8,762 bases of DNA from assembly GCA_003451635.1 (NCBI GenBank), contig DMAT01000056.1:1-8762 (forward strand), written 5' to 3'. Shown in pieces: positions 1 through 7,335 of this stretch (positions are counted from its first letter, which is position 1; every line of letters starts with the position of its first letter). Made by a program: the position numbers and the translations under genes. The stretch is from Syntrophus sp. (in: bacteria) (GTDB lineage Bacteria > Desulfobacterota > Syntrophia > Syntrophales > UBA8958). The notes beneath the pieces were generated by a model, which saw only the letters and a list, made by a program, of their open reading frames with translations, made no database searches and was not told the origin of the DNA.

Positions 1-1930
1 ATTCCTGCATGACATCGCCAAGCTTTCCCGTCATGACCATCTTTCCCGTTCCCTTCATGATGGTCGCTTCAATCACCAGGAGTTCGCCGCCGACTTCCGT
101 CCACGCCAGTCCCGTTGACAATCCGATCTGATCTTTACCCTCTGTTTCACCGTGGCGAAACTTTGGCACCCCCAGATATTTAGGCACCGCCTTTGAGCTA
201 ACCTTGATCTGGTCCTGAATACCTTCCGAAACGATCTTGCGGGCTATTTTCCTGCAGATCGAGGCAATCTCCCGTTCTATATTCCGCACCCCTGCTTCCC
301 GTGTATACTGCCTGATAATGGTGAGGATTGCTCCATCAGAAAAAGCGACATTCTTTTCTGTAAGGCCGTTGGCCTCCATCTCCTTCGCAACGAGGAACTT
401 CTTGGCGATGTTGAGCTTCTCCGGTTCCGTATAGCCGGCAATACGGATGACTTCCATCCGGTCCTGCAGGGGCGCCGGGATCGTCTGCAGGATATTTGCC
501 GTGGTAATGAACATAACGTCCGACAAATCGTAATCAACCTCTAAATAATTGTCATTAAAGGCATTGTTCTGTTCGGGATCGAGAACCTCCAGGAGGGCCG
601 ATGATGGATCGCCTCGGAAATCGGAACTCAGTTTGTCCACCTCATCAAGACAAAAGACGGGGTTATTCGATCCGGCCTTTTTCATCAACTGAACAATTTT
701 CCCGGGCAGTGCGCCGATATAAGTCCTTCTGTGCCCCCGGATCTCCGCCTCATCCCGAACGCCGCCCAGAGAGAAACGAACAAATTTCCTGTTCGTGGCC
801 CGGGCAACAGATTTAGCAACGGAGGTCTTTCCTACCCCCGGCGGACCAACAAGGCAGAGAATCGATCCTTTATTTTTCTTTACCAGACTTTGAACAGCCA
901 GATATTCAATGATTCTTTCCTTGACCTGTTTCAGACCAAAATGATCCTCTTCGAGTATCGCTTCGGACTCCTTGAGGGTATGCTTGTTCTCCGTCTTTTC
1001 GTACCATGGTAAATCGAGGAGCCAGTCAATATAGTTTCTAACTACCGTGGCCTCCGCCGACATGGGAGCCATCATATGCATCTTCTTTATCTCCGCCTTA
1101 ACCTTTTTATGGGCCTCTTCGGAGAGTTTCTTCTGTTTTAATCTCTTTTCCAGCTCGGCGATTTCACTTTTTAAATCGTCTTTTTCCCCCATCTCCTTCT
1201 GGATAGCCCGCATCTGCTCGTTAAGATAGTAATCCTTCTGCGTCTTTTCCATCTGTTTCTTGACGCGGCGCTTGATTTTCTCCTCAACCTGGAGGATTTC
1301 AATCTCTCCCAGGAGCATCTCATAGACGGCTTCCAGTCGCTCAGGAACACCTATTATCTCAAGAATCCGCTGCTTTTCTTCGAGTTTGACGTTCACATGA
1401 GATACGATGACATCTGCCAGCTTGGACGGGCTTTCGATGGAGGAAATCGTATTGACCATTTCCACATGCACCTTCTTGCTCAGCTTGACGTAGGATTCAA
1501 AGGCCTCATTGAGACTCCTGATCAGCGCCTCGGCCTTAACACGATCCCCTTCCTCATCCTCCTCGATCTCTTCGACCTTAACGGTGAAAAAGTCTTCCAT
1601 GGAGATGTATTCCTTTATAATCCCCCTCTTTTTTCCCTCTACGAGGACCTTCACTGTCCCGTCGGGAAGTCGGAGAAGCTGGATGATGATGCCGATGGTT
1701 CCAATTCGATATATATCGTTTTCCGACGGTTCATCCTTCTGGGCGCTTTTCTGGGCCACCATGAAGATGCTCTTTTCATATTTCATGGCCGACTCAAGGG
1801 CGGCAATCGATTTGTCCCTTCCCACAAACAGGGGAACGATCATATGGGGGAACACGACCACATCCCGCAACGGCAGCAAGGGCATGTCCGTGATTTCATC
1901 TTTTTTGTTATCTTTAATAAAATCAAACAT
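1..1930 (-). CDS. lon: Lon ATP-dependent protease, 3' end cut by window edge
   Basis: AAA+ serine protease that unfolds and degrades misfolded and regulatory proteins in the cytoplasm. I translated 643 uninterrupted codons from the ATG at 1928-1930 to the left edge. Visible in order are the N-terminal LON substrate-binding domain (about residues 15-210, beginning MPLLPLRDVVVFPHMIVPLF), a charged coiled-coil linker (about 210-285), and the AAA+ module with Walker A GPPGVGKT (362-369), Walker B VFCLDEVDK (425-433), sensor-1 Asn in TTAN (about 479) and an arginine finger candidate in QDR (491). The start of the protease domain follows, ending at GDVMQE. The Ser-Lys catalytic dyad lies beyond the window, so activity cannot be judged. 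The ribosome binding site is poor: AAGGA at 1945-1949, 14 bases from the ATG. The gene is last in view of tig-clpP-clpX-lon, 34 bases after clpX. There is no frameshift. Confidence 0.97.
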   Translation of the reverse strand, partial: MFDFIKDNKKDEITDMPLLPLRDVVVFPHMIVPLFVGRDKSIAALESAMKYEKSIFMVAQKSAQKDEPSENDIYRIGTIGIIIQLLRLPDGTVKVLVEGKKRGIIKEYISMEDFFTVKVEEIEEDEEGDRVKAEALIRSLNEAFESYVKLSKKVHVEMVNTISSIESPSKLADVIVSHVNVKLEEKQRILEIIGVPERLEAVYEMLLGEIEILQVEEKIKRRVKKQMEKTQKDYYLNEQMRAIQKEMGEKDDLKSEIAELEKRLKQKKLSEEAHKKVKAEIKKMHMMAPMSAEATVVRNYIDWLLDLPWYEKTENKHTLKESEAILEEDHFGLKQVKERIIEYLAVQSLVKKNKGSILCLVGPPGVGKTSVAKSVARATNRKFVRFSLGGVRDEAEIRGHRRTYIGALPGKIVQLMKKAGSNNPVFCLDEVDKLSSDFRGDPSSALLEVLDPEQNNAFNDNYLEVDYDLSDVMFITTANILQTIPAPLQDRMEVIRIAGYTEPEKLNIAKKFLVAKEMEANGLTEKNVAFSDGAILTIIRQYTREAGVRNIEREIASICRKIARKIVSEGIQDQIKVSSKAVPKYLGVPKFRHGETEGKDQIGLSTGLAWTEVGGELLVIEATIMKGTGKMVMTGKLGDVMQE

Positions 1931-1964
1931 ATATTCTTATCTTTTCCTTGAAGTAATATGGATA

Positions 1965-3230
1965 TTAAGCAGTTTCCGAGGCCGATTCAAATATCAATAT
2001 GGGATTTTCCCTATTCATAACAACATCTTCACTGATGACGCATTCGCGCATGTCACGTCGGGAGGGGAGTTCATACATGATTTCCAGCATGGTATTTTCC
2101 AGGATCGAGCGCAGGCCTCTCGCTCCCGTTTTTCTTTCCGTAGCAAGCTTCGCAACCGCCCTCAGGGCGCCATCTGTAAATTTAAGTTTGACATTCTCAA
2201 GCTCGAAAAGTTTTTTGTACTGCTTGATGATTGAATCCCGCGGCTCGCTGAGGATGCGCACCATATCGTTCTCCTCGAGCTCATTAAGAGTGGCGATTAC
2301 GGGAAGTCGACCGATAAATTCGGGTATCAGGCCGAATTTCAACAAATCCTCCGGTTGCACTTCCGTCAGTAATTCTCCGACCTTCTTTTCCTGCTTGCTT
2401 CGTATTTCCGCTCCGAAGCCCATATTACTGAAGCCAACTCTTTTGGCGATAATATCCTCGAGGACATTGAAGGCGCCGCCGCATATAAAGAGGATATTAG
2501 TTGTATCCACCTGGATGAATTCCTGCTGGGGGTGCTTTCTGCCCCCCTTGGGCGGAATATTCGCCAGAGTGCCCTCGATGATTTTCAGGAGTGCCTGCTG
2601 TACTCCCTCGCCGGACACATCCCGGGTAATCGATGGATTTCCTGACTTTTTGGCGATTTTATCAATCTCGTCGATATAAACAATCCCTTTCGAGGCCCGC
2701 TCCACATCGTAATCGGCATTCTGGAGAAGGGCCAGGATGATGTTTTCCACATCCTCTCCTACATAACCAGCCTCCGTGAGGGTCGTTGCATCGGCAATAG
2801 TAAAGGGAACATTGAGCATTTTCGCCAATGTTTTCGCTAACAGGGTCTTCCCCGAACCGGTGGGACCGATGAGGAGGACATTACTCTTCTGAATCTCCAC
2901 TCCATCCATATCCGTCGGACGGAACAGGCGTTTGTAATGATTGTAAACCGCTACGGACAGGACTTTTTTGGTCCTCTCCTGACCAATTACATAGGAATCC
3001 AGGAATTTCTTGATCTCTTTCGGTTTAGGCGTTCCTTTGGTTTTTTCCACCGCCGCCGTCGTATCATTGTCCTCATGGACAATGGATCGGCAGAGTTCTA
3101 TGCATTCGTCACAGATGTAGGCCGTGGGACCGGCAACGAGTTTTCGTACTTCGTTCTGGTTCTTGCCGCAGAAGGAACAATACAGAATTCCCTGTCCCCC
3201 TCCCTGCGATTCTCTTCCTTTTCTGACCAT
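1965..3230 (-). CDS. clpX: ClpX, ATP-dependent unfoldase subunit of ClpXP
   Basis: Hexameric AAA+ unfoldase that recognises tagged substrates and threads them into ClpP. It is full length at 421 residues, normal for the family. The N-terminal zinc-binding domain has four cysteines, C18, C21, C40 and C43 (CSFC and CDEC). The AAA+ module has Walker A GPTGSGKT (122-129), pore loop GYVG (155-158), Walker [10 protein letters not shown] (183-191), the RKH pore loop in GGRKHPQQ (229-236) and sensor-2 Arg in GARGLRS (about 371). The ClpP-docking loop, usually IGF, reads MGF at 270-272. The ATG start is supported by AAGAGG at 3241-3246 with a 10-base spacer. The gene lies 26 bases after clpP on the same strand, consistent with production alongside its partner. 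Confidence 0.98.
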   Translation of the reverse strand: MVRKGRESQGGGQGILYCSFCGKNQNEVRKLVAGPTAYICDECIELCRSIVHEDNDTTAAVEKTKGTPKPKEIKKFLDSYVIGQERTKKVLSVAVYNHYKRLFRPTDMDGVEIQKSNVLLIGPTGSGKTLLAKTLAKMLNVPFTIADATTLTEAGYVGEDVENIILALLQNADYDVERASKGIVYIDEIDKIAKKSGNPSITRDVSGEGVQQALLKIIEGTLANIPPKGGRKHPQQEFIQVDTTNILFICGGAFNVLEDIIAKRVGFSNMGFGAEIRSKQEKKVGELLTEVQPEDLLKFGLIPEFIGRLPVIATLNELEENDMVRILSEPRDSIIKQYKKLFELENVKLKFTDGALRAVAKLATERKTGARGLRSILENTMLEIMYELPSRRDMRECVISEDVVMNRENPILIFESASETA

Positions 3231-3256
3231 TTATTTATAACCTCTTGATCTCCGTA

Positions 3257-3841
3257 TCATTGCCGTTTGTCGATAATAAAATCGATAATCCCATAATCTT
3301 TGGCCTGCTGACCATCCATGAAATAGTCCCGTTCCGTATCCGCCTGAATTTTTTCGAGCGGTTGATTTGTCATTGTTGCCAATATATGGTTCAGTTCGTC
3401 CTTTAATCTCAGGATCTCCCGGGCCTGGATAGCGATATCCGTTGCCTGTCCCTGAAATCCTCCGAGGGGCTGATGGATCAGTATCCGCGCATGGGGTAAG
3501 GCAAAGCGCTTTCCTTTGGCCCCCGCTGCCAGTAACAGTGCCCCCATGCTGGCAGCCTGTCCCATACAGAAGGTACTGACCGCCGGTCTTATGTACTGCA
3601 TGGTATCATAAATGGCCAATCCGGAACTGACATGACCACCGGGGCTATTCAGATAGAGAAAGATCTCCTTGTCCGGGTCTTCCGACTCCAGATAGAGCAT
3701 CTGGGCGATGATCAGATTGGCGACATTGTCATCAATAGCCGTTCCCAGGAATATGATGCGATCTTTCAGAAGGCGCGAGTAGATGTCAAATGCCCGCTCA
3801 CCCCGTCCATCCTGCTCAACTACCATTGGAATCAGGGGCAT
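3257..3841 (-). CDS. clpP: ClpP, proteolytic subunit of ClpXP
   Basis: Serine peptidase that forms the tetradecameric barrel serving ClpX and other AAA+ partners in the cytoplasm. Its 194 residues are typical. The catalytic triad is visible: Ser98 in GQAASMGA, His123 in ILIHQP and Asp172 in ERDYFM. The glycine-rich NSPGG motif (65-69) that shapes the oxyanion hole is also present. The propeptide is very short or absent, since the conserved [10 protein letters not shown] stretch begins at the start codon. The ATG directly abuts the tig stop codon (TAA then ATG), and the AGGAGG ribosome binding site lies inside the last tig codons, which implies translational coupling. Confidence 0.98.
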   Translation of the reverse strand: MPLIPMVVEQDGRGERAFDIYSRLLKDRIIFLGTAIDDNVANLIIAQMLYLESEDPDKEIFLYLNSPGGHVSSGLAIYDTMQYIRPAVSTFCMGQAASMGALLLAAGAKGKRFALPHARILIHQPLGGFQGQATDIAIQAREILRLKDELNHILATMTNQPLEKIQADTERDYFMDGQQAKDYGIIDFIIDKRQ

Positions 3842-5173
3842 TTAATTTCCCTCCTGTGTCGCTGAGGATTCCTTTTTAACCATGCTTATCTTGGCCTTCT
3901 CCTCGATAAAACTCATAACCTTCTTGTTGGCCATTTCAGCCCTGATATTTTCCATCATGTCGTCCTTGGCAAGGGTGGCAAGGAAGGTCTCATAGCTCTG
4001 GCCACGCTTCTCGGCCAGCTCTCTTATGTGTTCATTAAGTTCTTCATCGCTCACGGAGATATTCTCTTTCTCGCCGATCTTTTTCATCAGCAAGAACGTC
4101 TGGACGATCCGGGTTGCATCAGTCTTGTAAAGATCGCGATACTTGGGGAGTATTTCTGCCGCTTTGTCGGCATCAATTCCCTGCATGGACATCCGCCATC
4201 TCGTATCTGCCATCATCGAGTGAATCTCCCTCTCAACGAGGGCTTCCGGGGCCATGATGGGGTTCTTCTCGATAAGCTTCTCCATCAGCGCCATACTCAT
4301 GTTTCCATCGGCCTGTTCCTGCTTCTGTGCTCCAATGTCCTTGCGGAGATCTTCCCGCAATTCATCCAGGGTGTTGTACTGTTCAAAATTTTTAACAAAT
4401 TCTTCGTTAATCTCAGGTATTTGCTTCTCTTTGATATTTTTGAGAGTCACCGTAAAGACCGCATCCTTGCCGGCGACATCTTTATGGTGGTAGTCATCAG
4501 GGAATTTAATCGTAACTTCCCTGGTTTCTCCCTTTTTCAGGCCCAGAAGCTGGTCCTCGAAGCCAGTAATAAAAGTATTCGATCCCACTTCCAGAAGATA
4601 ATCATCGGCCTTGAGCTCCTTCAGGACTTGCCCCTCAACGGCGCCCTGAAAATCGATGACGACGTAGTTTCCCGAAATAACCTCGGAATCTCCGGAGATC
4701 TCCTCCATGGTGCTGTACATCTCCTTTAGCTCCTTGAACTTAGCCTCCATATCGGCGTCCGTTACTTCGACTTCTTCCCGGTCAATTTCCAGGCCGACAT
4801 ATCCTTCCGGATCGAAGACCGGTTCAATTTCAACGGTGGCGCTAAAGGCAAAGGCCTTTTCCGGCTCGATGCCCTGCTGATCTATTTCCGGTCTGGAAAC
4901 AGGGTCAATGGCATGTTCCTTCAAGGCATCCCAGAAATGTTCATTGAACAGTTGGGTTATTGCCTCTTCTTCGGCATGGTCCTTATAGAATTTCTCCAGG
5001 ACGGGGCGGGGTATTTTCCCAGAGCGAAAACCTCTCACCTTGGCTGTCTTGCTGATCTTCCGATAAACATCGTCCAGGACCTTCTTTGTATCTTCCCAAG
5101 GAATTTCAAAAGATAGCTTTTTTTTGACGGGGCTTATTTCCTCAATCATTACTGTCTGACTAGTCTCGTTCAC
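3842..5173 (-). CDS. tig: Trigger factor, ribosome-associated chaperone
   Basis: Folding chaperone that binds the ribosomal exit tunnel through ribosomal protein L23 and shields nascent chains. It has 443 residues, close to the usual length. The N-terminal ribosome-binding domain carries the signature GFRSGKIP (48-55). An FKBP-like prolyl isomerase domain spans about 165-250 (VVIDFQGAVEG, then LEVGSNTFITGFEDQLLGLK). The remainder is the helical C-terminal substrate-binding domain. I chose the GTG start at 5171-5173 because AAGGAG (5184-5189) lies 10 bases upstream. An ungapped alignment of GFR with E. coli trigger factor gives only about five extra N-terminal residues. The alternative ATG at residue 9 has no good ribosome binding site and would trim the first beta strand. 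It is the first protein gene of the quality-control operon, 48 bases after tRNA-Leu. Confidence 0.97.
   Translation of the reverse strand: MNETSQTVMIEEISPVKKKLSFEIPWEDTKKVLDDVYRKISKTAKVRGFRSGKIPRPVLEKFYKDHAEEEAITQLFNEHFWDALKEHAIDPVSRPEIDQQGIEPEKAFAFSATVEIEPVFDPEGYVGLEIDREEVEVTDADMEAKFKELKEMYSTMEEISGDSEVISGNYVVIDFQGAVEGQVLKELKADDYLLEVGSNTFITGFEDQLLGLKKGETREVTIKFPDDYHHKDVAGKDAVFTVTLKNIKEKQIPEINEEFVKNFEQYNTLDELREDLRKDIGAQKQEQADGNMSMALMEKLIEKNPIMAPEALVEREIHSMMADTRWRMSMQGIDADKAAEILPKYRDLYKTDATRIVQTFLLMKKIGEKENISVSDEELNEHIRELAEKRGQSYETFLATLAKDDMMENIRAEMANKKVMSFIEEKAKISMVKKESSATQEGN
3850..3855 (-). promoter_or_regulatory. clpP ribosome binding site inside the tig 3' end
   Basis: On the minus strand this reads AGGAGG, a full Shine-Dalgarno match, 8 bases before the clpP ATG. 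It lies within the last sense codons of tig (for Gln-Glu-Gly). Ribosomes finishing trigger factor would therefore sit on the clpP start, which suggests coupled translation. The coupling itself is inference. Confidence 0.85.
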
Positions 5174-5221
5174 CGGTTCTGTTCTCCTTCACCTATTAAT
5201 ATTGGACGCGGAAAGGTCATT

Positions 5222-5308
5222 TGGTGCGAGAGAGGGGACTTGAACCCCTATCCGCTTGCGCGGGCTGGATCCTAAGTCCAGTGCGTCTTCCAGTTCCGCC
5301 ACTCTCGC
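5222..5308 (-). tRNA. tRNA-Leu, anticodon UAG
   Basis: A cloverleaf can be drawn on the minus strand. The acceptor stem is GCGAGAG with CTCTCGC. The D-stem is GCG/CGC. The anticodon stem is CTGGA/TCCAG with loop CTTAGGA, giving anticodon TAG (reads CUN leucine codons, chiefly CUA/CUG). A long class II variable arm has CCGC and GCGG around GCAA. The T-arm is AGGGG, TTCAAGT, CCCCT. Discriminator A73, a leucine identity base, precedes an encoded CCA (5222-5224). The long variable arm and anticodon agree on leucine. The gene lies between a strong promoter and tig with no terminator, so it is probably processed from the 5' end of the tig-clpP-clpX-lon transcript. Confidence 0.97.
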
Positions 5309-5323
5309 CAGGAAATATCTTCT

Positions 5324-5352
5324 CATATATGCGCAGACAAAAAGATTGTCAA
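5324..5352 (-). promoter_or_regulatory. Sigma70-type promoter for tRNA-Leu and the tig operon
   Basis: On the minus strand a perfect -35 box TTGACA (5347-5352) is followed by exactly 17 bases and a -10-like TATATG (5324-5329). Transcription would begin near 5317, about nine bases before the mature tRNA 5' end. It is the only good promoter seen upstream of the quality-control operon. The -10 box is only a partial match to TATAAT. Confidence 0.75.
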
Positions 5353-5360
5353 CAATATCC

Positions 5361-5384
5361 AAAAAGATGCGAGGCTTTATCGCA
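5361..5384 (-). terminator. Weak intrinsic terminator after the CoA-transferase/GNAT gene
   Basis: On the minus strand, 25 bases past the stop codon of the fusion gene, TGCGA and TCGCA can form a 5-base-pair stem around a 7-base loop, followed by TCTTTTT. Position and T-run fit a terminator that separates the ferritin operon from the tRNA-Leu promoter just downstream. The stem is short, so efficiency is doubtful and some read-through into the tRNA operon is possible. Confidence 0.4.
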
Positions 5385-5408
5385 AACCTAATCCTTTTGC
5401 AAGCTTTT

Positions 5409-7322
5409 TCAGTCTCCCTCTTCTTTCTCCGACTCTTGGTCCGTATCCTGAAAAGGCATGGTCAACTCATATGCCCCGGCAGAAAGGACCGCCTTAATCG
5501 GAAATCCCGACTTCTCATATACTCGCAACATGGCCTTGTTTACCGACAGGACATCGGCCGTAAATCCCTCGACCCCTTCCTCCTTGGCAATTTTTATTAA
5601 CAGTTCAAAGAGAAAGGATGCCATCCCCTTCCCCTGATAAGCTTCATCCACAATAAAAGCCGTATCCGCATAAGGACGATCATGGGAGCGAACATAGCGG
5701 CCTTCGGCTACGATTCTCTCCGTACCGGTCTCCTCGATAACGCCGACGACGGACATGATCCGCCGGTAGTCCACAGTGACGTATTCCTGCATCTTTCTGT
5801 GGGGCATGGCCTTGATGGGACTGAAATAGCGGTAATAAACAGCCTGATCGGAAAACCGGTAAAAGAGACGCCGCATCTCGTCCTCATCGGAGGGTTTTAT
5901 CGCCCGGAACCGCACCGACAAACCATCCTTGAAGGTATGGGCGCAGGAAACCTTCTCCGGATAGAGATGGCCCGAATCGGCAAAATAAATCTGGTCGGCG
6001 TAGATCATCTTGGCATCCTTGGCCTGCTGAACCAGTCCCGCCCGATCGTCGGGGTGGGCGATATCGATCAGGGCCTGGGCGCGCTGCCGCAAGGTTCTGC
6101 CCATAAGATAGGCCACGCCATATTCGGTTACCACAACATCGAGGGACTCCCGATTGGAAAACTGATAGGGCATAGATTCCACTGAGATGACGATGTTTGC
6201 TTCCCCTTGTCGATTACGACTGGGGAGGGCAAATACCGTCCGGCCATTCTTGGACAGGGCGGCGCCCATGAAAAGCTCCTGGACGGCTCCGGGACCGGCG
6301 GTAAAATTCCCTTTCCCCATATGGAGGGTAACATTTCCCGTCAGGTCAACCTTCCGCGCCGGCAGGATTGCCATGACCCGGTCATTGCGGCCGATAACCT
6401 TGGGATTCATCACCACATCGATAGGCTGAAACTCAATCAAGGGGTTTCTATCGAGCCAGTCCACCAGTTCTCTTGTTCCCAAGATGTAGGAAGCCGCAGA
6501 TTTACCACGGAATACCCCTTTTCTCCGATTGGTCACAGCGCCACTTTTCACAAGGTCCATCAAGGCATCTGTAAAAAATGGCGATTGGATGCCCAGATGT
6601 CTCTTGCTGACCAGTTGCTGCCCCAGGGCCTCATAAAGAGGACCGATGGCAAAGGAGATACAGCTCCCATCCTCTACGATCGTCGCCACATGCTCGGCAA
6701 TTTTCAGGTAAACCTCATCCAGCGGCCAGCGGGGAACATAGAAAATTGGTTCCGTCGCTTCGATCAGGTGGTCAAATTCATCGATATGCACCAGGGTATC
6801 GCCGAGGGTGTGGGGGGCGGCATCGTTGATTTCTCCGACAACAACTTTTGCACTTTCCATTGCCTGACGTTCAACGGCCATGCCCAGACCGAGACTGCAA
6901 TACCCCGTTTCATCGGGAGGGGAGATCTGGATGAAGGCCACATCGATATTTATGGCGCCGGTCCGGAAAAGCCAGGGTATCCGGGAAAAGCGGCTGGGAA
7001 TCAGGTCAACCCGACCTTCCTGGATGGCCTCACTGGCTATCCATCCGGAGAAGAAGGTCTTCAGCCGGTACTTCTTGGAATAACGCTCATCAATGGCGAC
7101 AGCGTCCCCGAGACTCACCAACTGGATCACCTCCAGATCCTGCAGGTTAGGCTGCGCCGATGCCATAAGGTGCTTCACAAGGGTCCTGGGCTCGGCCATG
7201 CCTGTTCCCAGGAAGATACTCATTCCCGGCTCGATTTTCTCCAGAATGGCATCAGGACTGACTACCCGGCTCCGCCAGGCAGGCTCACTCTTCTTCGTCG
7301 AAGAAAACGGATTAAATATCAA
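5409..7322 (-). CDS. CoA-transferase/acetyl-CoA hydrolase-like protein with C-terminal GNAT domain
   Basis: This 637-residue fusion has two parts. Residues about 20-435 follow the acetyl-CoA hydrolase/4-hydroxybutyrate CoA-transferase fold. N-terminal lobe landmarks are FLGTGMAEP (37-45) and DETGYCSLG (137-145). C-terminal lobe landmarks are VDLTGNV (325-331) and VVTEYGVAYLMGRTLRQRA (397-415). Residues about 468-622 form a GNAT acetyltransferase domain with acetyl-CoA loop QGKGMA (563-568). The GNAT start (RFRAIKPSDEDEM, then YYRYFSP) resembles Pat-type protein acetyltransferases. The position of the family's catalytic Glu is Pro248 (GIQSPFFTDAL), and the GxGGQxDF loop reads GPGAVQEL (343-350), so CoA-transferase or hydrolase activity is doubtful. 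The start is TTG, chosen because AGGAG lies 8 bases upstream. The tail is acidic. The gene is 11 bases after ferritin, in one operon. Substrate is unknown. Confidence 0.9.
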   Translation of the reverse strand: MIFNPFSSTKKSEPAWRSRVVSPDAILEKIEPGMSIFLGTGMAEPRTLVKHLMASAQPNLQDLEVIQLVSLGDAVAIDERYSKKYRLKTFFSGWIASEAIQEGRVDLIPSRFSRIPWLFRTGAINIDVAFIQISPPDETGYCSLGLGMAVERQAMESAKVVVGEINDAAPHTLGDTLVHIDEFDHLIEATEPIFYVPRWPLDEVYLKIAEHVATIVEDGSCISFAIGPLYEALGQQLVSKRHLGIQSPFFTDALMDLVKSGAVTNRRKGVFRGKSAASYILGTRELVDWLDRNPLIEFQPIDVVMNPKVIGRNDRVMAILPARKVDLTGNVTLHMGKGNFTAGPGAVQELFMGAALSKNGRTVFALPSRNRQGEANIVISVESMPYQFSNRESLDVVVTEYGVAYLMGRTLRQRAQALIDIAHPDDRAGLVQQAKDAKMIYADQIYFADSGHLYPEKVSCAHTFKDGLSVRFRAIKPSDEDEMRRLFYRFSDQAVYYRYFSPIKAMPHRKMQEYVTVDYRRIMSVVGVIEETGTERIVAEGRYVRSHDRPYADTAFIVDEAYQGKGMASFLFELLIKIAKEEGVEGFTADVLSVNKAMLRVYEKSGFPIKAVLSAGAYELTMPFQDTDQESEKEEGD

Positions 7323-7330
7323 CTACTTTA

Positions 7331-7335
7331 CTCCT
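7331..7335 (-). promoter_or_regulatory. Ribosome binding site overlapping the ferritin stop codon
   Basis: On the minus strand AGGAG (7331-7335) shares two bases with the ferritin stop codon TAG (7334-7336) and lies 8 bases before the TTG start of the fusion gene. It decides the TTG start, because no ATG occurs before residue 34. The overlap suggests that termination of ferritin translation feeds initiation of the second gene. Confidence 0.8.

Noticed and set aside
277..537. Minus-strand 86-codon frame inside lon that might suggest a frameshifted lon
   Set aside because: Translating the lon frame directly gives 643 codons without a stop to the window edge. The 86-codon frame is simply out of phase, and lon is open-ended here, not broken.
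1397..2679. Several plus-strand open frames of 184-241 codons across lon and clpX
   Set aside because: They are antisense to unmistakable lon and clpX coding sequence and their products are low-complexity Ser/Arg-rich or unrecognisable.
4028..4729. Plus-strand open frame of 233 codons antisense to tig
   Set aside because: No family resemblance, and it lies wholly within the well-supported trigger factor gene.
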